This document shows positions 46,651-55,573 of a stretch of 64,000 bases of DNA, in pieces. Both the position numbers and the translations under genes were made by a program. The stretch is from the NCBI RefSeq assembly GCF_021603645.1, contig NZ_BQHJ01000005.1, positions 1 to 64,000 of the forward strand, written 5' to 3'. The notes under the pieces were generated by a model that saw only the letters and a program-made list of their open reading frames with translations, made no database searches and was not told where the DNA came from. Within the stretch, counting starts at the first letter, position 1; the number at the start of each line of letters is the position of its first letter. Origin of the DNA: Pseudomonas pseudonitroreducens. GTDB lineage: Bacteria; Pseudomonadota; Gammaproteobacteria; Pseudomonadales; Pseudomonadaceae.

Positions 46651-46691
46651 GTACCCAACGAGAAGCAATAGGCACGCCCTATAGGGATACA

Positions 46692-46857
46692 TGTAGTGGT
46701 CCAGGGCGTATCGGCGGATAACCCGTTCCAGGTTATGCGCCCTACGGTGGCGGACTTACCGGCGAGTCTCGGATGTAGGATGGGTGGAGCGCAGCGATAC
46801 CCATGCTGGCCGGTATGTTGCTGGCGATGGGTATTGCTGCGCTCCACCCATCCTACG
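46692..46857. repeat. Partial family D unit and family C inverted repeat
   Basis: 46692-46745 is half of a family D unit (GGCGGATAACCCGTTCCAGG ... GCGCCCTAC). 46775-46857 is a complete family C inverted repeat (GTAGGATGGGTGGAGCGCAG ... CTGCGCTCCACCCATCCTAC). Confidence 0.82.
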
Positions 46858-46876
46858 AAAAGCGTCGTGCCGAGTT

Positions 46877-48358
46877 TTACGGTTGATCCGCCAACGGCAA
46901 CCCGAAACAGAACATCGCCCCGCACGGCTCGACATTCTCCGCCCAGATATCCCCGCGATGCCGCGAGACGATGCTTTGGCACAGCGCCAGGCCGATCCCG
47001 TTGCCGCTCACCTTGGAGGTGAAGAACCCATCGAACAGCCGCTCCTTGGCCCCGGCATCGATGCCGGGGCCCTGATCCAGCACGCACAGTCGCGCGCTGT
47101 CGCCTTCGCGAGAGGTGCGGATACGCAGCAGGCGGCGCTCCTCGGGGAGGTTGAGCATTTCCTCGATGGCGTTGAAGGCGAGGTTGAGAATCACCTGGCC
47201 GACCAGCACCTTCTCGCAGCTCACCCACAGCGGTTCGTCGCAGCGCTCCAGTTGCACGCGCACGTTGCTCGGCTGGGCCTTGAGGCTGATGAAGTAGAGC
47301 GTTTCGCCGAGCAGTTCGTTGAGGTCGATGCGTTGTTCGGCCTGCTCCAGTTTCACCACGTACTCGCGCACGCTCTTGATGATCAGCGAGGCGTGCTCGA
47401 TCTGTCGCACGGCGCTGTCCAGACCCCAGGCGGCGGAGGCTTCGGCCTTCTGTTCGCGGTCCAGGCGAATCAGCGCGCCCTCGATGAAGTTGCGCGTGGC
47501 CGCCAGCGGCTGGCTGAGTTCGTGGGCAATCGCCAGGGCCATTTCGCCCATGGCGTTGTAGCGCGCCAGGTATTCCAGCTTCTGGTCGCTCTGGCGTTGC
47601 GCCTGGGCGGCGCGGACCTGCTCGGTGACGTCGCGGAACAGCAGCAGGTGGCCGACCAGGTCGTCCTCGATCTCGATGTAGCGGCAGGTCGCGTGGTGCC
47701 AGCGCCATTCGCCGTCCAGGCGCTGCAATTGATAGCTGACCGAGTAGGGCTCGCGGCTCGGCGGCTGCATCGCCAGGTGGTGTTCCAGGCGCGGGCGCGT
47801 GGCGCTGTCGCAGCGGCCGAGGAAGTTGTGCGCCATCCAGTCGTCCTGGCTGCCGCCCAGCAGTGGCAGGGCGGATTCGCTGAGGAAGCGCAGGTTGCCG
47901 TCCGCATCCAGCACCGCCACGCCTTCGGCGAGGTCCTGCATGAAGGCCTTCAGGCGGCTCTCGAAACGCTGCAGGTCGCGCTCGACCTGCTTCTCCTTCG
48001 AGATGTCGCGGAACTGCACCATCAGCACGTCGCGCTCCTGCAGGTGCACGCGGGTGGCCACCGCCTCGGAGAGGATTTCCACGCCCTGCTTGGAGCGGTA
48101 GCACCACTCGATGGTGCGCTGACCAGTGCGCGCCGCGCCTTCCAGCCAGCGCAGGCCGACCGAGCGGCGGTACTGCGGCGCCTTGGCGGTCATGTCCGGG
48201 GCTTTCAGCGGCACCAGCTCTTCCAGCGTGAAACCAAGCACGGCCAGTGCGGCGTTGTTGGCCCAGAGGATTTCCTTGGTCTGCGCGTCGTGGAGGATCA
48301 CGCACAGCGGCATGGCCTGGAGCAGGGCGAGGAAGTCGTCGGGCTTGGGCTGGAACAT
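46877..48358 (-). CDS. Cytoplasmic PAS-PAS sensor histidine kinase
   Basis: 493 aa with no TM helix or signal peptide. There are two PAS/PAC regions (~10-120, FQPKPDDFLALLQAMPLCVILHDAQ ... MVQFRDIS; ~135-248, FMQDLAEGVAVLDADG ... LLLFRDVTE). The phospho-acceptor box is AIAHELSQPLAATRNF (H279). The HATPase has N (NLAFNAIEEML), G1 (VLDQGPGIDAG) and G2 (GNGIGLALCQSIV) boxes. There is no receiver domain and no adjacent response regulator. It is divergent from iacA, so it may sense indole-3-acetate or a related aromatic for the iac operon; two-component genes are reported near some iac clusters. The link is positional only. Confidence 0.85.
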   Translation of the reverse strand: MFQPKPDDFLALLQAMPLCVILHDAQTKEILWANNAALAVLGFTLEELVPLKAPDMTAKAPQYRRSVGLRWLEGAARTGQRTIEWCYRSKQGVEILSEAVATRVHLQERDVLMVQFRDISKEKQVERDLQRFESRLKAFMQDLAEGVAVLDADGNLRFLSESALPLLGGSQDDWMAHNFLGRCDSATRPRLEHHLAMQPPSREPYSVSYQLQRLDGEWRWHHATCRYIEIEDDLVGHLLLFRDVTEQVRAAQAQRQSDQKLEYLARYNAMGEMALAIAHELSQPLAATRNFIEGALIRLDREQKAEASAAWGLDSAVRQIEHASLIIKSVREYVVKLEQAEQRIDLNELLGETLYFISLKAQPSNVRVQLERCDEPLWVSCEKVLVGQVILNLAFNAIEEMLNLPEERRLLRIRTSREGDSARLCVLDQGPGIDAGAKERLFDGFFTSKVSGNGIGLALCQSIVSRHRGDIWAENVEPCGAMFCFGLPLADQP

Positions 48359-48587
48359 CGAAGCTCGCTCTCGATTGCAGGGGACGGGTAGGCAGTGGCG
48401 CCTTTATACCGCGCAGCGTAGCGCGAAGGGACTGCGGAGTAACCCGGCGCCGACTAGGGGATTCCTTTAGGCATGGGGCTGCACGCCCCAATAGTTGGGC
48501 GGGCAGGGCGGTTCATACACTGGCCCCAACGACGACCAGCCCGCATCGAACGGGCCGGCCCTTACAAGAACAACCGGAGATGCCGCC

Positions 48588-49739
48588 ATGCTGCGTGCCG
48601 CCCTCGCCGAACCGCTCGATGCGGACGGTCGTGCCCTCGAATTCCAGCGCGTGCTCGATGAAGTGCGCCAGCGCCGCGATGAATTCGACACTCGCTCCCA
48701 CGTTCCCCGCGACATGATCGAACGCTTCCGCGCTGTCGGCATCTACCGCGCCGCGACCCCGCGCTGCTTCGGCGGCGATGCACTGCCGCCGGCGCAGTTC
48801 CTGAAACTGGTCGAGCGTATCGCCGAGGCCGACGGCTCCGCCGGCTGGGTGGCCAGCTTCGGCAGCGCCAGCACCTACCTCACCGCGCTGCCGCGCCACA
48901 CCCTCGCCGAACTCTATGCCGATGGCCCGGACCTGGTGTTCGCCGGCGGCCTGTTCCCGATCCAGCCGGCCACCCAGGTCGAAGGCGGCTGGCGCGTCAG
49001 CGGCACCTGGAAATTCGCCAGCGGCTGCAAGGGCGCCGACGTGCTCGGCGTCGGCATCGGCATCGGTGGCCCGGGCGGCAAGCCGCGCACCGCACTGCTG
49101 CGCGCCAGGGACGTGGAGATCGTCGAGAACTGGAACGTGGTCGGCCTCAAGGGCACCGGCAGCCACGACCTGAAGCTGGACAACGCCTTCGTTGCGGATG
49201 ACTGGACGTTCATTCGCGGCGGCGAATCGAACATCGACGAACCGCTGTATCGCTACCCGACCATCGCCTATGCCGCCCAGGTACTGGCCGTGGTCAACCT
49301 CGGCCTGGCCCGCGCGGCGCTGGACGAGATCACCCGTATGGCGTCTTCCAGCGGCGTGACCGGTGCGCCCAAGCTCGGCGACCGCGCCTATGTGCGCATC
49401 GAGATCGGCAAGGCCGAGGCTGAGCTGCAGGCCGCGCGCGGCTTCTTCTACGACGCCACCGAGACCGTCTGGGATTCCATCCTCGCCGGCAACGCCGTCA
49501 GCCCCGAGCAGGTCAGCCAGCTGCGTCTGGCCGCCGTGCACGTGTCCCGCGCCGGCGCCGACGTGGTGCGCCGCGCCTACAGCCTGGCCGGCACCACGGC
49601 GATCTACCTGAACCACCCGCTGCAGCGCTACCTGCGCGATGCCATGGTGGTGACCCAGCACGCCTTCCTCAGCGATGGCATGTACGACGGCGCCGGTGCG
49701 GTGCTGCTCGATGTGCCGCCGTTCCCCGGATACATCTGA
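48588..49739 (+). CDS. iacA: IacA, flavin-dependent indole-3-acetate monooxygenase
   Basis: 383 aa from ATG 48588 (CGGAGA upstream). It has an acyl-CoA-dehydrogenase/HpaB-like fold (type-2): FGGDALPPAQFLKLVERIAEADGSAGWVASF, FAGGLFPIQPATQVEGGWRVSG, KGTGSHDLKLD. IacA uses reduced flavin and O2 to hydroxylate indole-3-acetic acid to 2-hydroxy-IAA, the first step of the pathway. It is the first gene of iacABIHCDEF. Its reduced flavin normally comes from IacG, which is not seen downstream. The 229-bp upstream gap has TGGGGC-TGCAC-GCCCCA (48474-48490), a dyad that could be an operator. Confidence 0.88.
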   Translation: MLRAALAEPLDADGRALEFQRVLDEVRQRRDEFDTRSHVPRDMIERFRAVGIYRAATPRCFGGDALPPAQFLKLVERIAEADGSAGWVASFGSASTYLTALPRHTLAELYADGPDLVFAGGLFPIQPATQVEGGWRVSGTWKFASGCKGADVLGVGIGIGGPGGKPRTALLRARDVEIVENWNVVGLKGTGSHDLKLDNAFVADDWTFIRGGESNIDEPLYRYPTIAYAAQVLAVVNLGLARAALDEITRMASSSGVTGAPKLGDRAYVRIEIGKAEAELQAARGFFYDATETVWDSILAGNAVSPEQVSQLRLAAVHVSRAGADVVRRAYSLAGTTAIYLNHPLQRYLRDAMVVTQHAFLSDGMYDGAGAVLLDVPPFPGYI

Positions 49740-49761
49740 CATAAAAACAAGGACTCGAAGC

Positions 49762-50133
49762 ATGACCCGTCCGACCACCGAACCCTTGCGCGTACTGTTC
49801 TGCATCGGCATCGCCCAGCCGTTCTTTGACCTGCCCACCGGTGAAGGCATCACCGTGTGGAAAGGCTTCTCGCAAATGATGAGCGACCTCGGCGCGCTGC
49901 CGGGCATGAACGTGCTCGGCGTGCTGGATGACGACCGCCTGATGGTCGGCCCGTCCACCACCTCTCCGTGGACCGTCTACATCATGGCCGACGTCGATTG
50001 CCACCAGACCGTGATCGACGCCTGCAACCTGTTCCGCACCACCCCGGTGGGCGAGTACAGCCTGTGGAAGTACGCCAAGGTCGAGGCACGCATCGGCCGC
50101 CCGCTGACCATCCCCGAAGCCGCGCGGACCTGA
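49762..50133 (+). CDS. iacB: IacB, small protein of the indole-acetate operon
   Basis: 123 aa from ATG 49762 (AAGGA upstream). It is a compact soluble protein (LRVLFCIGIAQPFFDLP, GVLDDDRLMVGPSTTSPWTVYIMADV, YSLWKYAKVEARIGRP) with no signal peptide. In described iac clusters the gene after iacA encodes a protein of this size and unknown biochemical role, hence the symbol. It ends three bases before the start of iacI. Confidence 0.78.
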   Translation: MTRPTTEPLRVLFCIGIAQPFFDLPTGEGITVWKGFSQMMSDLGALPGMNVLGVLDDDRLMVGPSTTSPWTVYIMADVDCHQTVIDACNLFRTTPVGEYSLWKYAKVEARIGRPLTIPEAART

Positions 50134-50136
50134 GCC

Positions 50137-50637
50137 ATGAGCAGCCTGAGCATGGCCGAGCTGAACCGCCGCCTGGAGGTCCTCGAAGGGGAAAGCCAGG
50201 TGCGCAGGCTGATGGCCCGCTACATGGACCTCTGCGACGTGCCGCGCGCGCCGGTGGCGATCACCGAACTGGCCGAGCTGTTCAGCGAGGACGCGGTGTG
50301 GGAAGGCATCGGCACGACCACGGCGCAGACCTTCGGCCATCACCAGGGCCGCGAGGCGATCGCCGCGTTCGTCTTCGGCTACCTGCCGCCGTCGCCGCAC
50401 TTCACGCTGAACCTGCATTTCCTCACCAGCGAGTCGATCCGCGTCGACGGCCGCACCGCGCGCGGGCAATGGATCATGCAGCAGCTCTCGACCTATGCCG
50501 AGGGCCACACCGAGCTGTTCGGCACGCGCCTGGACATCGATTTCCGCGAGATCGACGGACGCTGGCAGATCAGTCATTTCCGTACCCAGCGCCTCTCGCA
50601 ACGCGCGCTGGGTGGCGCAGGGGAGGGCCGTTCATGA
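50137..50637 (+). CDS. iacI: IacI, SnoaL/NTF2-like protein of the indole-acetate operon
   Basis: 166 aa with a cone-shaped NTF2/SnoaL-like fold (RLMARYMDLCDVP, LAELFSEDAVWEG, IRVDGRTARGQWIM, DIDFREIDGRWQISHFRTQRL). Proteins of this kind in Rieske oxygenase operons may be lyases, isomerases or structural helpers; a specific reaction for IacI is not settled to my knowledge. The ATGA overlap with iacH indicates translational coupling. Confidence 0.8.
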   Translation: MSSLSMAELNRRLEVLEGESQVRRLMARYMDLCDVPRAPVAITELAELFSEDAVWEGIGTTTAQTFGHHQGREAIAAFVFGYLPPSPHFTLNLHFLTSESIRVDGRTARGQWIMQQLSTYAEGHTELFGTRLDIDFREIDGRWQISHFRTQRLSQRALGGAGEGRS

Positions 50638-51785
50638 GCACTTTCGTTAGCGAATTCATTCTCGGCGGCGACGGCAAGCGCGTCGCGGTCAAGGACAGCA
50701 TCGACATCGCCGGCTACCCGACCCGCTGTGGCACCCGCGCGCTGGCCGACGCCGCGCCGGCCACGCGCAACGCGTTCGTGGTCGACGCCGTGCTGAACGC
50801 CGGTTGGCAGATCGTCGGCAAGACCAATCTCCACGAACTGGCCTTCGGCGTCACCGGCATCAATGACTGGACCGGCACGCCGATCAACCCGATGGCGCCG
50901 GACCGCGTGCCCGGCGGTTCCTCCAGCGGTTCCGCGTCCGCCGTGGCAGCAGGCTTGGCAGATATCGCGCTGGGCACTGATACCGGTGGTTCGGTGCGCG
51001 TGCCGGCGGCCTGCTGTGGTATTGCCGGGCTGAAGCCGACGTTCGGCCGCGTCAGCCGCGACGGCGTCCATCCGGCACAGAGCAGCCTGGATTGCGTCGG
51101 CCCGTTCGCCGCCAACATGGCCGACCTGATCGCCGCCATGCAGGTCATCTGCCCCGGCTTCGGCAACGTGCAGTTGCCGGGCGAGGGCGCCCGCGTGGCC
51201 TTCCTCGAAGTGCCGTCCGCGCCGCACATCCAGGCCTGCCTGGGTGCCGCCGCCGACCGCGCCGGCTGGCGCCGCAGCCATCTGTTCCTCGGCGAGTTCG
51301 AGGCGGCCTTCCAGGCCGGATTGGTGGTGATCAATCACGAGAACTGGGCCGCCTATGCGGCGCTGACCGGCAAGGGCCTGATCGGCACCGATGTCGAGCA
51401 GCGCCTGCTGCTGGCCAGCCGCACCACCGACGCCGAGCGCGCCGAGGCGGAGATAGTGCGCGAGCACTTCACCCGCGCCATCGACGCCGCGCTGGAGGAC
51501 CTCGAAGTCCTGCTGCTGCCGACCATGCCCGACCTGCCGCCGCTGCTCAGCGATGCGCGCAACGGCAAATCGGTGGCCGGCATGACGCCCCTGGTGCGCC
51601 CTTTCAACCTCAGCGGACACCCGGCGCTGACCGTGCCGGTGGACCTGGATTGCGGCGGGCTGAAAGTCGGCCTGCAGATCGTCGGCCGCAAGGGCGACGA
51701 CGAACGCGTGTGCGCCTTCGGCGCGAAACTCGAACACAGCCTGGCCGCCACGCGGCCTGCGCAAAAACATAAGAAATCGGCATGA
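50634..51785 (+). CDS. iacH: IacH, amidase-signature hydrolase
   Basis: 383 aa, shorter than typical amidases (450-500). The Ser-cisSer-Lys triad is recognisable: Lys in VKDSIDIAG, the Gly-Ser-rich signature PGGSSSGSASAVAAGLADIALGTDTGGS, and VRVPAACCGIAGLKPTFGRVS. IacH is not essential for the basic IAA-to-catechol steps in published iac work and may hydrolyse indole-acetamide or related amides; this is uncertain. It overlaps iacI (4 nt) and precedes iacC by 10 bp. Confidence 0.83.
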   Translation: MSTFVSEFILGGDGKRVAVKDSIDIAGYPTRCGTRALADAAPATRNAFVVDAVLNAGWQIVGKTNLHELAFGVTGINDWTGTPINPMAPDRVPGGSSSGSASAVAAGLADIALGTDTGGSVRVPAACCGIAGLKPTFGRVSRDGVHPAQSSLDCVGPFAANMADLIAAMQVICPGFGNVQLPGEGARVAFLEVPSAPHIQACLGAAADRAGWRRSHLFLGEFEAAFQAGLVVINHENWAAYAALTGKGLIGTDVEQRLLLASRTTDAERAEAEIVREHFTRAIDAALEDLEVLLLPTMPDLPPLLSDARNGKSVAGMTPLVRPFNLSGHPALTVPVDLDCGGLKVGLQIVGRKGDDERVCAFGAKLEHSLAATRPAQKHKKSA

Positions 51786-51795
51786 GGAGATGGGC

Positions 51796-53079
51796 ATGAG
51801 CGCTCACGAATACCGGCTGATCGCCCGGTCGCGCAGCGTCGAAGAGCTGGTCGGCGACGACCGCGTCGATGTCTCGCTGTACAACGACCCGCAACTGTTC
51901 GAAGCGGAGATGGACAAGATCTTCTACCGCACCTGGGTGTGGGTCGCCCACGAAAGCGAAGTGCGCAACGCCGGTGACTTCAAGACCACCAGCGTCGGCC
52001 GCCGCCCGGTGATCGTGGTGCGCGACAAGAAGGGCAACATCAACGTCCTGGAAAACCGCTGCCGTCACCGTGGCGCCACCGTCTGCGAGAAGCACAAGGG
52101 CAACGCCACCGGCTTCACCTGCCCGTACCACAGCTGGTCCTACGCGCTGGACGGCAAGCTGCGTGCGCTGCCGTACCCGGACGGCTACGAGGACATCCTC
52201 GACAAGTCCGAGCTGCCGCTGACCAGCCTGCGTGTGGAAAGCTACGCCGGCATGGTGTTCGCCACCTACAACGACGAGATCGAGCCGCTGCAAGACTTCC
52301 TCGGCGGGGCCAAGCACTGGATGGACCTGTTCATGAAGCAGGGCGCCGGCTACCCGATCAAGACCCAGGGCGAACACAAGTTCACCTTCCGCGGCAACTG
52401 GAAGATCCAGCTGGAAAACACCACCGACGGCTACCACTTCCCCATCGTGCACAAGTCGTTCATGTCCTCGGTGGATGAAGAGACCGAAGAGATGCTCTCG
52501 TTCATGAGCGACGAGCAGGCGGTGACCCACGCCCTGGGCAACGGCCACAGCGTGATGGTGATGGTTCCTGAGCACGTCGACCTCGACCACGACGACGGCA
52601 CCGAGCAGCTCCAGGAGCGCTTCGCCCACGTCACCGAGGAACTGTCCAAGACCATGGAGCCTGCGCAGGTGCGCCGCATCGTCCGCTCGCTGCATGGCGC
52701 CGGCTTCAACCTCAACCTGTTCCCCAACGTGGCCATGTCCATGTCGTTCTTCCGCGTGCTGCGGCCGATCTCCGTCACCGAGACCGAGATTCGCCACGTC
52801 GCCCTCGGTATGGACGGCGGCCCGGAAATCGCCAACCGCGAACGCATGCGCATCCACGAGCACTTCCAGGGCCCGTTCGGCTTTGGCAGCCCGGATGACG
52901 CCGAGGCCTGGGACCGCGTGCAGCGTGGCTCCTACGCGGGCGTCGATGCGCCGATCCTGGTCAACCGCGGCCTCAACCGCGAAGTGGTCGCCGAGAACGG
53001 CGACAAGGTCTCCCACGCCACCGACGAAGGCGGCATGCGCGAGGCGTACCAGATGTGGAAAAGGATGATGAGCCAATGA
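51796..53079 (+). CDS. iacC: IacC, Rieske ring-hydroxylating oxygenase large subunit
   Basis: 427 aa from ATG 51796; the earlier ATG at 51790 abuts the GGAG, so the second one has normal spacing. The Rieske site is CRHRGATVCEKHKGNATGF then CPYHSW (C-H ... C-H). The mononuclear iron site is ENTTDGYHFPIVHKS. It uses electrons from IacF to convert dioxindole-3-acetate to catechol. The stop overlaps the iacD start (ATGA). Confidence 0.93.
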   Translation: MSAHEYRLIARSRSVEELVGDDRVDVSLYNDPQLFEAEMDKIFYRTWVWVAHESEVRNAGDFKTTSVGRRPVIVVRDKKGNINVLENRCRHRGATVCEKHKGNATGFTCPYHSWSYALDGKLRALPYPDGYEDILDKSELPLTSLRVESYAGMVFATYNDEIEPLQDFLGGAKHWMDLFMKQGAGYPIKTQGEHKFTFRGNWKIQLENTTDGYHFPIVHKSFMSSVDEETEEMLSFMSDEQAVTHALGNGHSVMVMVPEHVDLDHDDGTEQLQERFAHVTEELSKTMEPAQVRRIVRSLHGAGFNLNLFPNVAMSMSFFRVLRPISVTETEIRHVALGMDGGPEIANRERMRIHEHFQGPFGFGSPDDAEAWDRVQRGSYAGVDAPILVNRGLNREVVAENGDKVSHATDEGGMREAYQMWKRMMSQ

Positions 53080-53573
53080 GCAACGACACCCTGAACGGCT
53101 TCTCCGGCCCGCTGGCCAAGGCCATCGAATTCGTCTGGCGCGAGGCCGAGCTGCTCGATCGCAAGGACTACGCGCAGTGGTCGCAGCTGTGGAGCGAGGA
53201 CGGCATCTACGTGGTGCCGATCGACGCCGAGGGCGACGACTTCGCCGCCAGCCTGAACTACGTCTTCGACGACGCGCGCATGCGCGCCCTGCGCATCGAA
53301 CGCCTCACCGGCGGCCATTCGCCGTCGGCGGTGGACGCGGCGAAGACTGTCCGCACCATCTCGCGCTTTTCCCTGGTGGAAGCGGCGGGCGACCTGGTCG
53401 AGGTGAACTCGGCGCAGGTGCTCTACGCCTACAAGCGTGGCGTGGCGACGCCGTTCATTGCCGACCTGAACCACCGCATCCGCTTCGTCGACGGCCAGCC
53501 TCGACTGGAGCGCAAGGTGATCCGCCTGATCAACGCCGAAGACGCGCTCAACGCGCTCGGCTTCCTGCTCTGA
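53076..53573 (+). CDS. iacD: IacD, ring-hydroxylating oxygenase small subunit
   Basis: 165 aa with the NTF2-like fold of dioxygenase beta subunits (AIEFVWREAELLDRKDYAQWSQLWSEDGIYVVP, DDARMRALRIERLTGGHSPS, ERKVIRLINAEDALN). It stabilises the alpha3beta3 oxygenase with IacC. It is coupled to iacC by a 4-nt overlap and is followed by iacE after 10 bp. Confidence 0.9.
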   Translation: MSNDTLNGFSGPLAKAIEFVWREAELLDRKDYAQWSQLWSEDGIYVVPIDAEGDDFAASLNYVFDDARMRALRIERLTGGHSPSAVDAAKTVRTISRFSLVEAAGDLVEVNSAQVLYAYKRGVATPFIADLNHRIRFVDGQPRLERKVIRLINAEDALNALGFLL

Positions 53574-53583
53574 GGGCCGCACC

Positions 53584-54324
53584 ATGCAACGAGTTGCCCT
53601 GGTAACCGGCGCCGCACGCGGGCTGGGCGAAGTCATCGCCCGTCGCCTGCACGCCGCCGGCCTGCGCGTGGCGCTGGCCGATCTCAACGAGGAGGCGGTG
53701 CAGCGCTTGGCCGATGAGCTCGACCCGGAGGGCCGCACGGCCCTCGGCTTGAAGCTGGATGCACGGGAGAAGGCCGACTTCGAACGTGCCCGCGATGTGC
53801 TCGCCGAGCGCTGGGGCGGCACCGACATCCTGGTGAACAACGCCGGGATGTCCAAGGTGGCCGCACTGATGGACATCAGCCCGGAGGACTTCGACGCCTC
53901 CATGGCGGTGAACCTGCGCGGCACCTTCGTCGCCTGCCAGGTGTTCGGGACGCACTTCGCCGCGCGCGGCTTCGGCCGCATCGTCAACATCGCCTCGCTG
54001 GCCGGGCAGAACGGCGGCACTGCCACTGGCGGCCACTACGCCGCGGCCAAGGGTGGCGTGGCGACCCTGACCAAGGTGTTCGCCCGCGAGCTCTCGGCGC
54101 AGGGTGTGACCGTCAACGCCATCTCGCCGGGGCCGCTGGACTTGCCGGTGGTCTACGAAAGCGTGGCGCCCGAGCGTCTGGAACAGATCCTCAAGACCAT
54201 CCCCGCCGGCCGCCTGGGCGACCCGACCTTCATCGCCGACAGCGTGTTGCTGCTGTGTGCGGAGAACGCCGGGTCGGTCACCGGCGCCTGCTGGGATATC
54301 AATGGTGGGTTGTTCATGCGTTGA
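53584..54324 (+). CDS. iacE: IacE, SDR dehydrogenase/reductase
   Basis: 246 aa. SDR motifs: TGAARGLGEVI (nucleotide loop), NNAG, IASLAGQNGG (catalytic Ser) and YAAAKGG (Tyr-x3-Lys), with DINGGLFMR at the end. In reconstituted iac pathways IacE takes part in turning 2-hydroxy-IAA into dioxindole-3-acetate. A family E repeat then separates it from iacF. Confidence 0.87.
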   Translation: MQRVALVTGAARGLGEVIARRLHAAGLRVALADLNEEAVQRLADELDPEGRTALGLKLDAREKADFERARDVLAERWGGTDILVNNAGMSKVAALMDISPEDFDASMAVNLRGTFVACQVFGTHFAARGFGRIVNIASLAGQNGGTATGGHYAAAKGGVATLTKVFARELSAQGVTVNAISPGPLDLPVVYESVAPERLEQILKTIPAGRLGDPTFIADSVLLLCAENAGSVTGACWDINGGLFMR

Positions 54325-54352
54325 GGTTGAGTCCGGGCGCTAGGGCTGAAAG

Positions 54353-54481
54353 CCCCTCACCCTAACCCTCTCCCGGAGGGAGAGGGGACTGTTTGGAGCA
54401 GGATGAAACCACGGCGTCAGCCGGCACGTTCGGCTCCCTCTCCCTCTGAGCGGGGCGCGCAGCCAGGGCCGGGGTGAGGGC
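54353..54481. repeat. Family E element, copy 2, inside the iac operon
   Basis: CCCCTCACCCTAACCCTCTC ... core GGATGAAACCACGGCGTCAG ... GGGGTGAGGG. It interrupts the otherwise tight operon: iacE-iacF spacing is 298 bp, where other gaps are below 25 bp. The remaining 54482-54622 stretch shows no gene. Confidence 0.82.
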
Positions 54482-54622
54482 AGGGCCCTTGCGCCGAATC
54501 CATGCATGCGAAGAGGGCGAAACACTCTCTTCACGGAAAGACTGAAACACCCGTCCGCTCGTAACAAAGAGGCCGGGGAAAGGGGCCACAGAGCCCGCAC
54601 CCAACGCCTTGCAGGTAACGCC

Positions 54623-55573
54623 ATGATGAAAGTCAGAATCGAAAGGATCGTCGAGGAAGCGCAGGACATCCGTTCCCTGCGTCTCGTACGTTGTGATGGC
54701 CAGCCGTTCGACGCCTACGAGCCGGGCGCCCACGTCGACGTCACCGGGCCCACCGGGGTGACGCGCCAGTATTCGCTGTGCAGCCCGCCGGACGACCGCA
54801 CCGCCTACCTGGTGGCGGTGAAGAAGGAGGGCGCGTCCCGTGGCGGCTCCAGTGCCCTGCACGACGTGCAGGAAGGCGCGGAGCTGGACATCGGCGCGCC
54901 GCGCAACCTGTTCCGCCTGGCGCCGGAAGCCCGCGAGCACGTGCTATTCGCTGCGGGTATCGGCGTGACGCCGTTGCTGAGCATGGCCTACCGGCTGAAC
55001 GCCAGGGGCGAGCCCTATCGCCTGCACTACTTCGCCCGTTCCGCCGAGCACGCGGCTTTCGTCGAGCTGCTGGCCAGCGAGGCTTTTGTTGGCAAGGTCG
55101 AGCTGCATTACGGCGTAGAACCCGCCGATCTGGACAACGTGCTGGGCGAATGCCTGGCGCGCGCGCCGCAGCACGCTCACGTCTATACCTGCGGCCCGGC
55201 GCCGTTCATGACCAAGGTGGTGGAGATCGCCGCGCGCAGCCGCCCGGAAGAGGCCATCCACCTGGAGCACTTCCAGGCTGACCCGGCCGCCAACGCGGCG
55301 CCGGCGGGTTCCTTCGAAGTGGAATTGGCCAGCTCCGGCGTGGTGCTTCACGTACCGGCGGACTCGACCCTGGTGGACGTGCTGCAGGCCCACGGCTGCG
55401 ACATCGACACCGAGTGCCGCGAGGGCATCTGCGGCACCTGCATCGTCGAGGTGCTGGAAGGCGAACCGGAGCACCGCGACAACTGCCTGTCGAACAAGGA
55501 GAAGGCCGCCAACAAGCAGATCTGTGCCTGTGTTTCGCGGGCCAGGTCGGCGCGGTTGGTGCTCGACCTGTAA
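54623..55573 (+). CDS. iacF: IacF, ferredoxin reductase with C-terminal [2Fe-2S] domain
   Basis: 316 aa from ATG 54623 (AGGT upstream). It is a phthalate-dioxygenase-reductase type: flavin-binding domain (RQYSLCSPPDD), NAD domain (HVLFAAGIGVTPLLSMAYRL, YTCGPAPFM), and a plant-type ferredoxin domain at the C-terminus (CREGICGTC ... RDNCLSN). It transfers electrons from NADH to the IacCD oxygenase. The last ~20 codons and the stop are repeated twice downstream in degenerate form. Confidence 0.92.
   Translation: MMKVRIERIVEEAQDIRSLRLVRCDGQPFDAYEPGAHVDVTGPTGVTRQYSLCSPPDDRTAYLVAVKKEGASRGGSSALHDVQEGAELDIGAPRNLFRLAPEAREHVLFAAGIGVTPLLSMAYRLNARGEPYRLHYFARSAEHAAFVELLASEAFVGKVELHYGVEPADLDNVLGECLARAPQHAHVYTCGPAPFMTKVVEIAARSRPEEAIHLEHFQADPAANAAPAGSFEVELASSGVVLHVPADSTLVDVLQAHGCDIDTECREGICGTCIVEVLEGEPEHRDNCLSNKEKAANKQICACVSRARSARLVLDL

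Noticed and set aside
45961-46671. Open frames across the fusA2-kinase gap as possible new genes
   Set aside because: They run through inverted repeats, lack RBS and conserved motifs, and occur on both strands because the DNA is palindromic.
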